Notes: generated by a model from the sequence alone, not told the origin. A stretch of DNA of 64,000 nucleotides from an uncultured Bacteroidales bacterium (GCA_902779165.1 CACZAN010000005.1:27200-91199), one strand, 5' to 3'; counted from the stretch's first letter, positions 7,897-16,986 are shown. Numbers and translations: made by a program.

Positions 7897-8418
7897 TTAC
7901 TGACCATACCCCATCTTCTGGAGTACATCAGCAGAGATGTCGATTTTGGGAGAAGCGAAGATGATGCCGGCATCACTGGCGCGGTCTAAGACAAGGCTAT
8001 AGCCCTTGGATTCGCAAATGTCCTTCACAGCAGTGTATATCTCATCGTTGATGGGTGTCATCAGACTTTCGCGTTTCTTGAAGAGTTCACCTTGGGGGCC
8101 AAAGTACTTTTTCTTCAGTTCAGCAGCTTCCTTCTCCTTGGCAACAATAGCACTCTCACGCTCTGTCTTCTGTTCGGCGCTGAGAAATACGGCCTCGGAC
8201 TGATAGGTCTTGTAGAGTTGCTGTGCCTCAGCATTGAGGGCCTCAACCTCAGCCTGCCACTTTCGGGAGATTTGGTTGAGCTGTTCGGTAGCACGCTCAT
8301 AGGCGGGGATGTTCTTCAAAATGTATTCCATGTCTATCAGCACAAATTTCTGTGCAGAAACGGAATTACTGGCACTAAAAGCACATACTGCCAGTAGCAT
8401 AATCAATAGTCTTTTCAT
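7897..8418 (-). CDS. OmpH/Skp family periplasmic chaperone, copy 1
   Basis: A 173-residue protein starting MKRLLIMLLAVCAFSASNSVSAQ (signal peptide), followed by FVLIDMEYILKNIPAYERA, a coiled-coil region rich in Ala/Glu/Lys, and SYSLVLD-type C-terminal body with a short KMGYGQ end. It is the first of the three skp-like genes and lies 34 bp from the bamA stop, the usual position of skp in bacteria. Starts at 8424 (ATG) and 8436 (TTG) are also in frame; 8418 gives the most standard signal peptide. Function by family and context is secure. Confidence 0.9.
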   Translation of the reverse strand: MKRLLIMLLAVCAFSASNSVSAQKFVLIDMEYILKNIPAYERATEQLNQISRKWQAEVEALNAEAQQLYKTYQSEAVFLSAEQKTERESAIVAKEKEAAELKKKYFGPQGELFKKRESLMTPINDEIYTAVKDICESKGYSLVLDRASDAGIIFASPKIDISADVLQKMGYGQ

Positions 8419-8452
8419 ATTCATTTCATTTTTCAATGTTCAACTATCTATT

Positions 8453-11095
8453 CTAAAACTCTTGACCCAGGATGAAGTGGAACTGGCTGCCGCCGTAGCT
8501 TTTGCTGCCGAAGACCTTGTCGAAACCATAGGCCCAGTCAATACCGAGCAGGCCTACCATGGGCAGGAAGATACGAACGCCGACGCCGGCAGAACGCTTC
8601 ATGTCAAGGGGATTGAAGTCCTTAAGATCATTCCAGGCATTACCACCCTCGACGAAAGCAAGGCCGTAGATATTCGTGGAGTTACCAAGAATGAAGGGAT
8701 AGCGCAGCTCCAGGGTAAAGCGGTCGTAGGCATAACCTGTGTAGCCGCGCGGAGTGAGCGAACCATTATCATAACCACGCAGACCTATCGTCTCGGTGGC
8801 GTAGTTGTAGCTGTAGCCACTCATGCCGTCACCTCCGACATAGAAGGTCTCAAAGGGCGAACGTTTGTCCTTGTTGAAGCTACCGAGGAGACCGAACTCC
8901 ACGCGAGTCATCAGCACAGGACACTTCACGGCCTGGGTCAGGGCGGTAAAAGTGCGAGCCTTAAATTTCCACTTATGGTATTCAATGAACTTGTATTTCT
9001 CCTGCAGTTCATCCATATAATGACTGGAGTTGGGATTCGTGCCGAGGCTGGCGTAATCGCGACCATCGAAGAGTGAGTAAGGAGGAGTGATGCCCAGAGA
9101 GAACATAATCTCGGAACCTGAACGCGGATAGATGGGACTGCTAATACTACTGCGCGAGAACGTCAGGTTGAGGCTGATATTGTTACAATGACCATTTGTA
9201 ATCAAGAAGTACTCCCAGTCCTTAAGGCTATAGCGCGTGTAGCTGAGGTCGGCTGAGAAGGTAAAGTAGTCATCAGGCCAGGTGAGGCGCTTGCCCCATC
9301 CGAGCGAGAAGCCGTAGATCATCACATACTTGTCAGGATCATAGAAATTCTCGTAGTAGTTGCCGTAGCTGGAGCCGTAGCCGTAGAGGTAGTTGTAGTA
9401 CGAGTTGTAGTACGAGCTGTTGTAGTACTGGTCGCTGACGTCAGTCTGTTTGGAGAAGAACGCCGAGAAGGAGAGTGAGTTAGGTCGCTTTCCCCCAAAC
9501 CACGGGTTAAGATAGTTGATGGAATAGGCCTGATAGTAACGGCCGTTGGTCTGGCCGTTAATACTGAAGGTCTCGCCGTTACCCTGAGGGAGGATACCTC
9601 GCCGGATGCCATCTTTCTTAAAGAGATTGGCAAGTGAGAAATTACTGAACTTCAGACCTATCTTTCCGATGACGCCCGTCTGGCCGTAACCGAGGGAGAA
9701 TTCTATCTGGTCATTGCTCTTCGGTGTGAGGTTCCAGGTGAGGTCCACCGTTCCGTTATCCGGGTCGGGATCCAGTTTGTAGTCGATATTTTCAGGGTCA
9801 AAATGTCCCATACTGGCAATCTCACGATAGGAACGTTCCAGAGACTCCTTGGAGAAGAGGTCACCTGGTTTGTTACGCAGCTCACGACGCACCACGTTCT
9901 CAAAGACGCGGTCGTTACCATTGATCTTCACGTGGCTGATGTAGGCCTGCTGGTTCTCCTCAATACGCATTTCAAGGTCTACGCTATCGCCGACAATATT
10001 CACCTCCACGGGATCGAGCTGATAGAAGAGGTAACCGTTGTTATAATAGAGGTTGCCGATAGCATCGTCGTCCTGACTGAGGCGTTTCTTCAAGTGAGTC
10101 TGGTCATAGACGTCGCCTTTCTTCATACGCAGTTTGTCGTTGAGATAGGAAGTGGGGTAGAGCGTATTGCCCACCCACTCAATATTACGGACATAGTACT
10201 TCTGGCCTTCCTCCACCTGGATGACGATGTCCACGGAGCTCTCATCATGAGCCTTAACGCTGTCATAGACAATACGTGCGTCGCGATAGCCCAACTCGTT
10301 GTACTTCTCAATGAGCCGGTCTTTATCCTCAATCCATCTCTTCTCGATGAATTTCTTGGAACGGAACCAGCTACTCATCTTACCGCGCTCGTGGGTTTTC
10401 TTGAAGGCACCATTGACAAACAATGTACCCTTAATTTTCTTCATAGGCAACGCCTCGTTGCCGAGAACGGTAATGGAGTTCACCTTCACCTTGTCTTTCT
10501 TGTCAACATTCACATCGATGATGACCTTACCGGGTTCGCTGACATCATCGCGCTGCACAAATTCTATTTCGGCATTCTTATAACCCTTGTCGTCGAAATA
10601 CTTCTTACCCCAGATGCGGGCTCGCTGCAGGGAGGTAGGCATAAGTTGCATTCCCTTCACCAGTCCGAGCTTTGTTTCTAAATCCTCACGCTCGCTCTTC
10701 TTGACACCATTGATGTTTATTTGCGAGATTTGCGGACGCGATGCGAGGATGATATGGAGGTAGATGCTATCACCCACGATGCTGTCGGCCTTGATAGCAA
10801 CATTACTGAAGAGACCATTCTTCCAGTAGCGCTGAACGGCACGTGTGATGTCCTCGCCGGGTACGGTGATGCGCTGCCCCTTGGTCAATCCAGAGAGGCC
10901 GATAAGAACAAAGTCATCGTAGGTCTTCACACCTTCTACGGTGATATCTCCGATATAGTATTTCTGAGGCGTGCGCTGATAATCTATCACAGGATCCACA
11001 ATGCGCTCCTCATATTGGGCATAAAGCCTTCCCCCCGACATCCAAAGGCATGTTAGGGCAATCAGGCTGTTTCGTATAATGGTTCTATTCAACAT
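8453..11095 (-). CDS. bamA: Outer membrane protein assembly factor BamA
   Basis: An 880-residue protein with a signal peptide (to about LYAQ, residue 27), five POTRA-like repeats (about 45-440; for example YYIGDITVEGVKTYDD, INQININGVKKSERED-like segments, KYYVRNIEWVGNTLY) and a C-terminal 16-strand barrel region with RGY-type turns (ETIGLRGYDNGSLTPRGYTG) and the terminal aromatic FHFILGQEF. It inserts beta-barrel proteins into the outer membrane. Residues about 553-587 form an unusual loop that is mostly Tyr, Asn, Ser and Gly. It stands between uppS and the skp-like genes, the order expected of a Bacteroidota envelope operon. Confidence 0.95.
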   Translation of the reverse strand: MLNRTIIRNSLIALTCLWMSGGRLYAQYEERIVDPVIDYQRTPQKYYIGDITVEGVKTYDDFVLIGLSGLTKGQRITVPGEDITRAVQRYWKNGLFSNVAIKADSIVGDSIYLHIILASRPQISQININGVKKSEREDLETKLGLVKGMQLMPTSLQRARIWGKKYFDDKGYKNAEIEFVQRDDVSEPGKVIIDVNVDKKDKVKVNSITVLGNEALPMKKIKGTLFVNGAFKKTHERGKMSSWFRSKKFIEKRWIEDKDRLIEKYNELGYRDARIVYDSVKAHDESSVDIVIQVEEGQKYYVRNIEWVGNTLYPTSYLNDKLRMKKGDVYDQTHLKKRLSQDDDAIGNLYYNNGYLFYQLDPVEVNIVGDSVDLEMRIEENQQAYISHVKINGNDRVFENVVRRELRNKPGDLFSKESLERSYREIASMGHFDPENIDYKLDPDPDNGTVDLTWNLTPKSNDQIEFSLGYGQTGVIGKIGLKFSNFSLANLFKKDGIRRGILPQGNGETFSINGQTNGRYYQAYSINYLNPWFGGKRPNSLSFSAFFSKQTDVSDQYYNSSYYNSYYNYLYGYGSSYGNYYENFYDPDKYVMIYGFSLGWGKRLTWPDDYFTFSADLSYTRYSLKDWEYFLITNGHCNNISLNLTFSRSSISSPIYPRSGSEIMFSLGITPPYSLFDGRDYASLGTNPNSSHYMDELQEKYKFIEYHKWKFKARTFTALTQAVKCPVLMTRVEFGLLGSFNKDKRSPFETFYVGGDGMSGYSYNYATETIGLRGYDNGSLTPRGYTGYAYDRFTLELRYPFILGNSTNIYGLAFVEGGNAWNDLKDFNPLDMKRSAGVGVRIFLPMVGLLGIDWAYGFDKVFGSKSYGGSQFHFILGQEF

Positions 11096-11113
11096 CTTTA
11101 GAACTTACAATTA

Positions 11114-11854
11114 TCATTTCTCATTTTTCATCTGCTCACTTGTTTTTCCAAAACGTCGCTCACGGCTCTGGAAGTCGGCAATGGCGAGATGTAGGGCCTC
11201 CTCATCAAAGTCTGGCCAATAGGTGTCGCAGAAGTAAAGTTCAGAATAGGCAATCTGCCAGAGAAGGTAGTTGCTGATGCGCAGCTCCCCACCCGTACGG
11301 ATAAGCAATTCGGGATCAGGCATGAAGCTGGTCTGCAGGTAGCGCGCTACCATCTCCTCGTTGATATCCCACTCCGTCTTGCTGCTATTGCAGGGGGCTT
11401 GCATATCAACAAAAATCCGGCGGCAGGCATCTGCTATCTCCCAGCGGGAGGAATAGCTGAGAGCCACAACCATAGTCATCTTGTCGTTTTCTGCGGTATT
11501 GTGTTCCACCTCTTCCAAGCGCTTAAGCACATCCTGCGGCAGACGACTACGGTCGCCGATAGCACGGAATCGGACGTTGTTCTTCTGGAAGATCTCCTCT
11601 TCGAGGTTCTTGAGGAACAAATCCATCAACGCACTGACTTCCTCGGCCGGACGGTTCCAGTTCTCCGTAGAGAAGGTGTAGAGCGTCAGGTATTTGACAC
11701 CCAAACGTGTGCATTCCTCCGTGATGCGCTTCACGGTTTCCACGCCCTGTACATGACCTGCCGTGCGAGGCAGTCCTTTCTGCTTGGCCCAACGCCCATT
11801 GCCGTCCATGATGATAGCAATGTGCTGAGGTATACGCGACATATCTATTTCCAT
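11114..11854 (-). CDS. uppS: Undecaprenyl diphosphate synthase
   Basis: Makes the C55 lipid carrier precursor for cell wall and glycan synthesis. The 246-residue protein has the cis-prenyltransferase signature [17 protein letters not shown] with catalytic Asp17, the [13 protein letters not shown] segment, and the C-terminal [18 protein letters not shown] plus [12 protein letters not shown]. An internal ATG at 11842 (MSRIPQ) is an alternative start. It is 18 bp upstream of bamA and 10 bp downstream of the DUF6089 gene, within one operon. Confidence 0.95.
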   Translation of the reverse strand: MEIDMSRIPQHIAIIMDGNGRWAKQKGLPRTAGHVQGVETVKRITEECTRLGVKYLTLYTFSTENWNRPAEEVSALMDLFLKNLEEEIFQKNNVRFRAIGDRSRLPQDVLKRLEEVEHNTAENDKMTMVVALSYSSRWEIADACRRIFVDMQAPCNSSKTEWDINEEMVARYLQTSFMPDPELLIRTGGELRISNYLLWQIAYSELYFCDTYWPDFDEEALHLAIADFQSRERRFGKTSEQMKNEK

Positions 11855-11864
11855 ATGTTAGGAT

Positions 11865-12587
11865 TCAATTATTACATTTTCTGTATTTCGGCGAGATGTC
11901 GTACGTCACATAGACGAAGAGCATCTGGTAGCAGTCCTTGTTCTTGAACATTCCACTCTCAATGCCGAGCGGGTCGCTGAGTTTGACGACGCCGGAAGGG
12001 TCATCGAGGTGGTCGGAAGTGGTAAAGCGGAAGCTCCACTCCAGCCCAATATTCAGGCGAGGCTTCAGCTTATACTTGAAACCTACGCCCAACGGAATAT
12101 TCATTCCGGCAGCGACTTTGGCACCACCACCAAAGCCCATTGTAAAGCCAACACCTGCCATCATGTAGGGAGTCCAGCGCGACAATCCCTTATAGGTCTC
12201 TCCCAGGCCGTAGCCGAGGAAGTTGAATTCAAATTGTGCACCCACATCCACCAGATTGCGGCTGAAGCGCAACACCGAACTTGCCGTCCCGCCCTCTGCC
12301 GTACGACTCAGCGGGTCGGTGGGAATGAACACCCCCTCGGTATTACCACTGATGTGCCCCACGGCAGCATTGGCCTTCACAACCATTCGCGGATTAATAT
12401 TCCTTCGCCAGATGACAGTTCCCATCATCCCTGGATGTGTCATGAATCCTCCGCCGGCATCACCGAGATAGCTGCTGATGCCTAAACCACCGCCTATCTC
12501 CTGCTGGTATTCCAGCAGTTCACCGTCCTGTGCCCACGCCGCGTTCATGGCGAGGCTGACGAAGAGTGTCGTGAAGAGGCGTCTCAT
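11865..12587 (-). CDS. DUF6089 family outer membrane beta-barrel protein
   Basis: A 240-residue exported protein: signal peptide ending AAWAQ (about residue 20), then LEYQQEIGGGLGISSYLGD and alternating hydrophobic strands with Gly/aromatic content ending in VYVTYDISPKYRKCNN, consistent with a small barrel. DUF6089 genes sit directly before uppS in many Bacteroidota, as here. Function is unknown; the operon position suggests envelope biogenesis. Confidence 0.78.
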   Translation of the reverse strand: MRRLFTTLFVSLAMNAAWAQDGELLEYQQEIGGGLGISSYLGDAGGGFMTHPGMMGTVIWRRNINPRMVVKANAAVGHISGNTEGVFIPTDPLSRTAEGGTASSVLRFSRNLVDVGAQFEFNFLGYGLGETYKGLSRWTPYMMAGVGFTMGFGGGAKVAAGMNIPLGVGFKYKLKPRLNIGLEWSFRFTTSDHLDDPSGVVKLSDPLGIESGMFKNKDCYQMLFVYVTYDISPKYRKCNN

Positions 12588-12605
12588 TCGCGGGCTATCA
12601 TGAAT

Positions 12606-13976
12606 TTATTCGCCGTAACTATTCAACCGAGCACGCCACACCTGACTGCCGGCAACGATCCATATATACTCACCTTCCGTGGCAGCTGCCACAGCACCTG
12701 TAGTACCCTGCACCTGAGTGGGGGGCACGAAGTTTTCGTCTTCCAGCCAGGTGATGCCGTTGTCAAAACTGACAAAGGCCTTGGAAAGGGCATTCGTGAT
12801 GTCGGACTGCAGGCGTTTGCCGCCGACAGCGAAGAGACACTTATCGTATACGAAGATATCCAGATGCTCACAGGCAGGCAACAAGTAGTTGTTGTCACCA
12901 GCCTGAGCAAAGAGCACCCACCCTTCATTGCTATTCTCCAGCAGGTTCCACACACTGAGGGGTGCGGCACCATCCGTCACGTTATCCACCATGACGACCC
13001 GATGGTTACCGTTATCCTGCTGATAGGCGAGGGCTGCATAGGGCTGTCCCGTAAAGCCGCCGCCCTCCACGCTCATCGGCGTCCAGGTCAGGCCATCGAA
13101 GGAACGGGCCATAGCAGCAACACCTGCCGTGCCGGCGATGCTGGCATAAAGGGCAGTTTCGCTGGCGGCCACCAAGCGGATTATCTGTGTGCCGTCAGTA
13201 GCTATGACCTGTTCCCACGTAACTGCGTCGGTAGAAGTATAGAGCGACTGGTCACAAGACATCCAGAACTTTCCATCGAAATATTGAGCGCTGCCAACGA
13301 CAGGTGCGGTACCCAGACCAGTACATTCCTGCTCAGTCCACTCGACAGGAATGGAGGCAGTTCCCTTGGTGACATATACCTTGCCCGTAGAGCCCTCACT
13401 GGTAAATATCAGGGGCTTGTGGTCAACAAACAGCAGCTGGCAGTTGTCCAAGGTGCCATTGGTAGAACGTACATCAGTCATGCGGCTCCAGGTGTAATCA
13501 TCAGGACGCGCCTGACGCACGTTCACCTTTAATTTATAATCGCGGTAATTCTCGCCGTCGGGTGCCGTTACCCTGAATACCAGAGGCCGGGAGAAGTCGA
13601 TGCTGTCGGATTCCGAGAACTTTGTCCACTCCGTAGCGTCCGAAGAGGTGGCATAAGTGATGGTACCAGATCCCGTGATGGTGGCCAACACGGCACTCAC
13701 GTTGGTGTACTGCGGCAGGGAGTCGCGATTGGTAATGATCTGCTGGCGTTGGTCAATCAGCATCTTGTAGGACGAACCGTAGAACGAGAGCTTGTAGGTG
13801 CTGTCGTTACCACTGATGTCCTTCGTGTGAACGGTGCGTGTCAATTGGCCGAGCACAAAAGAGCTTATATAGCATTTGTCGCTATAGGTCACATCCTCTT
13901 CACTCTTGGAAGAGCACGAGAGCAGAACGAGACCGGCGAGCAGCAGAGCTGCAAACACAAAAAAGGGTTTCTTCAT
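12606..13976 (-). CDS. DUF6242 family lipoprotein
   Basis: A 456-residue lipoprotein: MKKPFFVFAALLLAGLVLLSCSSKSEED gives a lipobox with Cys at about residue 21. The N-terminal part (30-170) holds Ig-like strands, including a passage on SLPQYTNVSAVLATITGSG; the rest (from about 180) reads as a six- or seven-bladed propeller with repeated W/F-containing blades (WTKFSESDS, FDGKFWMSCDQSLYTSTDAVTW, SFDGLTWTPMS, SFDNGITWLEDENF). It matches my recollection of DUF6242. Start ATG 13976 is chosen because it begins the lipoprotein signal and follows a -7 box at 14002-14009. It is probably the first gene of the envelope operon. Ligand and role unknown. Confidence 0.75.
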   Translation of the reverse strand: MKKPFFVFAALLLAGLVLLSCSSKSEEDVTYSDKCYISSFVLGQLTRTVHTKDISGNDSTYKLSFYGSSYKMLIDQRQQIITNRDSLPQYTNVSAVLATITGSGTITYATSSDATEWTKFSESDSIDFSRPLVFRVTAPDGENYRDYKLKVNVRQARPDDYTWSRMTDVRSTNGTLDNCQLLFVDHKPLIFTSEGSTGKVYVTKGTASIPVEWTEQECTGLGTAPVVGSAQYFDGKFWMSCDQSLYTSTDAVTWEQVIATDGTQIIRLVAASETALYASIAGTAGVAAMARSFDGLTWTPMSVEGGGFTGQPYAALAYQQDNGNHRVVMVDNVTDGAAPLSVWNLLENSNEGWVLFAQAGDNNYLLPACEHLDIFVYDKCLFAVGGKRLQSDITNALSKAFVSFDNGITWLEDENFVPPTQVQGTTGAVAAATEGEYIWIVAGSQVWRARLNSYGE

Positions 13977-14001
13977 TAATCGTTGTTTTTGAAAACGGAC
14001 G

Positions 14002-14009
14002 CAAAAGTA
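14002..14009 (-). promoter_or_regulatory. -7 box for the DUF6242-uppS-bamA-murI operon
   Basis: TACTTTTG on the minus strand, 25 bp upstream of the ATG at 13976. No clear -33 TTTG at 19-21 bp. Confidence 0.55.
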
Positions 14010-14069
14010 CTGTTTTTCTTTTTGCGCGCGAAATATTATCAAACGAAAAACGCTGCAAAAGCCTCTTTA

Positions 14070-15017
14070 TTAGGCAAAATTAACGTGAATGGGCCGCCCT
14101 TTAGGGTCTATTTTGATTTCAGGGGCCTTAATTCCGTCACCTAACACGATTTCCGACTGCTCTATAAACACCTCATCCCAGAGGTCTGCATCCAAGAATG
14201 ACTGCAACGTTTGGGCACCACCTTCAACCAAAAGGGATTGTGCTTCCACATGCCACAGCTTACCATCCGTCAGTTGCGTGCATGCCACTTCTTGAGGGGG
14301 TACGGAAAGGGCATCGGCAGACCTGTTTGTCAGCACCAACCTCTCCGCGCTCCTACCTGGCCACAACCGCGTTGTCAGACTTGGAGAATCCAACTCCCAG
14401 GTACGTCTTCCGACTAAAATCGCCTGATGCAGCGCACGCAGGCGGTGCACCAGTGTTTGCGTCCAACTATTCGAGAAGCGGACAGGCTCACCATCATCAC
14501 GGCTCCCCCTACGTCGGTCGATGAATCCGTCGGCACTCTGCGCCCACTTCAGGGTAATATACGGGCGATGCAACGTGTGGAAAGTGAAGAATTTACGATT
14601 CAGCCACCGGCATTCCTCCTCCAAAACGCCCACGACCACTTCCGCACCAGCGTCTCTCAGCCGCCTGATACCTCGACCCGCCACCTTCTCATTCGGATCT
14701 TCGCAGCCCACGACGACTCTACGGAACCCTTTTTCCACCAATAATTCCGCACAGGGAGGTGTCTTGCCCCAATGAGAGCAGGGCTCCAGACTCACATAGA
14801 TCGTAGCATCCTTCAGCAGGGGCTCATCCTTTGGGCTCACGCTACGCACAGCATTCACTTCGGCATGAGGTCCACCATACGTTCTGTGCCATCCTTCTCC
14901 TATGATGCGGCCGTCGTGTACGATGACAGCGCCAACCATGGGATTCGGAGCCGTCGACAGTTCGCCGTGGCGCGCCAATTGCAGGGCACGAGCCATATAT
15001 CTCTCGTCTTCAGTCAT
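14070..15017 (-). CDS. ribD: Bifunctional riboflavin deaminase/reductase
   Basis: Catalyses the second and third steps of riboflavin synthesis. The 315-residue protein has the deaminase zinc site HAEVNA (His51, Glu53) and PCSHWGKTPPC (Cys80, Cys89), the start ARHGELSTAPNPMVGAV, and a C-terminal reductase domain with ITLKWAQSADGFID, ILVGRRTWELDSPSLT and LLVEGGAQTLQSFL. ATG 15017 is preferred to TTG 15026. It diverges from prmC across 84 bp. Confidence 0.93.
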   Translation of the reverse strand: MTEDERYMARALQLARHGELSTAPNPMVGAVIVHDGRIIGEGWHRTYGGPHAEVNAVRSVSPKDEPLLKDATIYVSLEPCSHWGKTPPCAELLVEKGFRRVVVGCEDPNEKVAGRGIRRLRDAGAEVVVGVLEEECRWLNRKFFTFHTLHRPYITLKWAQSADGFIDRRRGSRDDGEPVRFSNSWTQTLVHRLRALHQAILVGRRTWELDSPSLTTRLWPGRSAERLVLTNRSADALSVPPQEVACTQLTDGKLWHVEAQSLLVEGGAQTLQSFLDADLWDEVFIEQSEIVLGDGIKAPEIKIDPKGRPIHVNFA

Positions 15018-15089
15018 AGAATTCAACTTCTTAACTTTCTATTTTTATTTTTTTAACTATCTACTCTCCATTATCAATTTTCAAATGCC

Positions 15090-15097
15090 TATCTTTG
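15090..15097 (+). promoter_or_regulatory. -7 box immediately before prmC
   Basis: TATCTTTG ends only 4 bases before the prmC ATG at 15102. With a transcription start 5-8 bases after the -7 box, the prmC message would be leaderless or nearly so. Confidence 0.55.
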
Positions 15098-15101
15098 CGC
15101 C

Positions 15102-16064
15102 ATGAATTATCGCGAACTCATCCGGCAACTCACGCCACAAACAGGTGCAGGCGAGGCTCAGGCCATCGTCCGATGGGTGATGGAAGAGCGCTTCGGGCTC
15201 ACCCAGACCGATCTTTTGCTCGGCAAAGATACAACATTATCCGCAGACGACCGCACAGAATTCGAAAAAATTGCATCCCGACTGCTCTCTGGGGAGCCAG
15301 TTCAGTATATTTTAGGCTTTGCAGACTTCTGCGGCCACCATTTTTATGTCACTCCCGATGTACTCATTCCTCGTCCTGAGACAGAGGATCTGGTGAACGA
15401 AGCAATAGCTATCACTCGTCAGAAAAACTGCGACAATCCTCTCAAAGATTATCCTTCTTCCATTCAGTATCCCGGCACTCCATCTCCCATCCACATCCTC
15501 GACCTCTGCACAGGCAGCGGCTGCATTGCCATCTCTCTCGCACTCGCTCTTCCAGAAGCTCACATCGTAGGAGTAGACATTAGCGAACCGGCGCTTGCCG
15601 TAGCTCGCGACAACGCCACTCGCCTCGGCGCTTTGAATGTTGAATTTTTCCAACAAGATATCCTCCAGTCCATTCAATCTTTCAATAGTTCCTCTCGAGC
15701 CAGCTCGCTTGATGCTTCAAGCACTCGGCGCCTTGCGACGCTCCACACAGGGAGAACCTTTCAACTTCTCACCGCCAACCCCCCTTACGTCCGCACCAGC
15801 GAGTCTTCTGAGATGTCGTCCACCGTCCTCGACCACGAACCGCACCTGGCCCTCTTTGTGCCTGATGACGACCCACTGCTCTTCTACCGCGCCATTGCCC
15901 GCATCGCCCGTCGCACCCTCCTGCCCCACGGCCATTTCCTGCTCGAAATCAACACGGCCCTGCATGAAGAAACCCGACAACTGTTCACCGCTGCCGGGTT
16001 CCATAACCTTCAGATTATCAACGACCGCTACGACCGCCCCCGCATCCTTCTCGGAGAGGCATAG
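15102..16064 (+). CDS. prmC: Release factor glutamine methyltransferase
   Basis: Methylates the GGQ glutamine of peptide release factors. The 320-residue protein has the SAM motif LDLCTGSGCIAIS (134-146), the NPPY catalytic motif (226-229), and LIPRPETEDLV (88-98). Two insertions are visible: 109-130 and 193-217. The second (SFNSSSRASSLDASSTRRLATLHTG) splits the usual short link before the NPPY strand and is encoded by DNA that shares a GCGTCGCAAGGCGCCGAG core with the REP loci at 53.7 and 63.8 kb. Both flanking motifs are intact, so the enzyme is probably active. It is convergent with the small exported protein at 16082. Confidence 0.92.
   Translation: MNYRELIRQLTPQTGAGEAQAIVRWVMEERFGLTQTDLLLGKDTTLSADDRTEFEKIASRLLSGEPVQYILGFADFCGHHFYVTPDVLIPRPETEDLVNEAIAITRQKNCDNPLKDYPSSIQYPGTPSPIHILDLCTGSGCIAISLALALPEAHIVGVDISEPALAVARDNATRLGALNVEFFQQDILQSIQSFNSSSRASSLDASSTRRLATLHTGRTFQLLTANPPYVRTSESSEMSSTVLDHEPHLALFVPDDDPLLFYRAIARIARRTLLPHGHFLLEINTALHEETRQLFTAAGFHNLQIINDRYDRPRILLGEA
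15674..15752. repeat. REP-associated sequence inserted in frame within prmC
   Basis: Contains the palindrome GCTTGATGCTTCAAGC and, on the minus strand, GCGTCGCAAGGCGCCGAG, matching GCGTCGCAAGCGCCGAGCGG at 53731-53750 and GCGTCGCAGAGCGCCGAGCG (minus strand) near 63808-63827. It adds about 25 codons to prmC without a frameshift. Confidence 0.5.
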
Positions 16065-16081
16065 GATCTACCGTCACAAAC

Positions 16082-16660
16082 TTACTGAGTTCGAGTCAGA
16101 GTGAATGGAGTCTTCTTGTCGAAGGTGCCATAAAGCTTTTTTCCGTCGGCCGACAGGCGCAAGGTATCCAGTTCACCATCGTCGTTCAGTATAACGAGAT
16201 TTCCCTTGACCTCATAAGTAGCCTTCATCGTAGAAGGAGCCACCGCTAACGCGGCTTTCATCGCCTTGCGCTTCAGCCAAGGGATGCCGGCAGCCTTCAG
16301 CACATCGTCCGAGACCTTCATATTCACTTTCATTGTGGCATTCTTTTCCGTCTTGAACTCCACGGTGATAGCCGTCTTCAAACCTTTCCTCACAGCAATT
16401 ATCATTTGCTGCGCTTCCTTGGCCTTCTGTTCCACCTCGGCCTTTTCGGCTGCTGTCAGTTGGCGTCCTTTTTCCCGTTCGGCCTTGACAAGAGCCTCGT
16501 GCTTGGCAGAATCTATTTTCTGATCCATATTATCCATCTCGCCATCCATCAGGGAGGCAATGATGTTTGCATTATAATATTTACGTCCGACCAGGCTCTG
16601 TGCCTGAACATTCAGGGCAGTCATTACGCCGACTGCAACCATCAACAGAATCTTTTTCAT
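16082..16660 (-). CDS. Small exported protein of unknown function
   Basis: A 192-residue protein with a signal peptide (MKKILLMVAVGVMTALNVQAQ). Residues 35-85 are highly charged and helical (DQKIDSAKHEALVKAEREKG, then a Glu/Lys/Ala-rich stretch). The rest alternates hydrophobic residues with a pattern of beta strands (ATMKVNMKVSD, ATYEVKGNLVILNDDGELDTLRLSADGKKLYGTF), which could be a lipocalin-like barrel fragment. I do not recognise the family. It stands alone between convergent prmC and the tRNA-Leu gene. Confidence 0.65.
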   Translation of the reverse strand: MKKILLMVAVGVMTALNVQAQSLVGRKYYNANIIASLMDGEMDNMDQKIDSAKHEALVKAEREKGRQLTAAEKAEVEQKAKEAQQMIIAVRKGLKTAITVEFKTEKNATMKVNMKVSDDVLKAAGIPWLKRKAMKAALAVAPSTMKATYEVKGNLVILNDDGELDTLRLSADGKKLYGTFDKKTPFTLTRTQ

Positions 16661-16719
16661 TGTTGTAGGTGGATAATAATCGGTGAAGGAGTTATTTTAA
16701 CTTGCAATTCGTTAATTCC

Positions 16720-16755
16720 ATTTCCCCCGCCTCAGCCGAAGCTGTGCGGGGGAAA
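16720..16755 (-). terminator. GC-rich hairpin downstream of tRNA-Leu
   Basis: ATTTCCCCCGC (16720-16730) pairs perfectly with GCGGGGGAAAT (16745-16755), loop of 14. It lies 23 bp past the 3' end of the tRNA. No T-run follows, so it may aid processing or termination. Confidence 0.5.
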
Positions 16756-16777
16756 TTCTGTGGAATTTTGTCTTCAG

Positions 16778-16859
16778 TACCCCGAGCCGGGGTCGAACCG
16801 GCACGGGTTTCCCCACTGGTGTTTGAGACCAGCGCGTCTACCGATTCCGCCATCGGGGC
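16778..16859 (-). tRNA. tRNA-Leu (anticodon CAA)
   Basis: On the minus strand the sequence begins GCCCCGATGGCGGAATCGG, carries the anticodon arm CTGGT-CTCAAAC-ACCAG (anticodon CAA), a class II variable arm (TGGGGAAACCCGT), the T arm GCCGGTTCGACCCCGGC and the closing TCGGGGT plus discriminator A. Acceptor pairs are intact with one G-U at the first position. CCA is not encoded. Length 82 nt fits leucine tRNA. Confidence 0.95.
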
Positions 16860-16873
16860 TCGTTAAGACGCGG

Positions 16874-16881
16874 CAAAGGTA
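16874..16881 (-). promoter_or_regulatory. -7 box for tRNA-Leu
   Basis: TACCTTTG on the minus strand, ending 15 bp before the mature 5' end of the tRNA. An upstream TTTG is present but too close for a standard spacer. Confidence 0.55.
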
Positions 16882-16986
16882 CGACAAATTAGTCATTCAA
16901 CAGCACATTCTTGCCAAAAAATGTTGAAATCACTAAAAAATAATGCTTTTTTTAAAGAAAAAGGCGGGAGTTTGTAATGTTAGTTG

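Noticed and set aside
14070-15026. TTG start for ribD at 15026
   Set aside because: ATG at 15017 gives the standard N-terminus.
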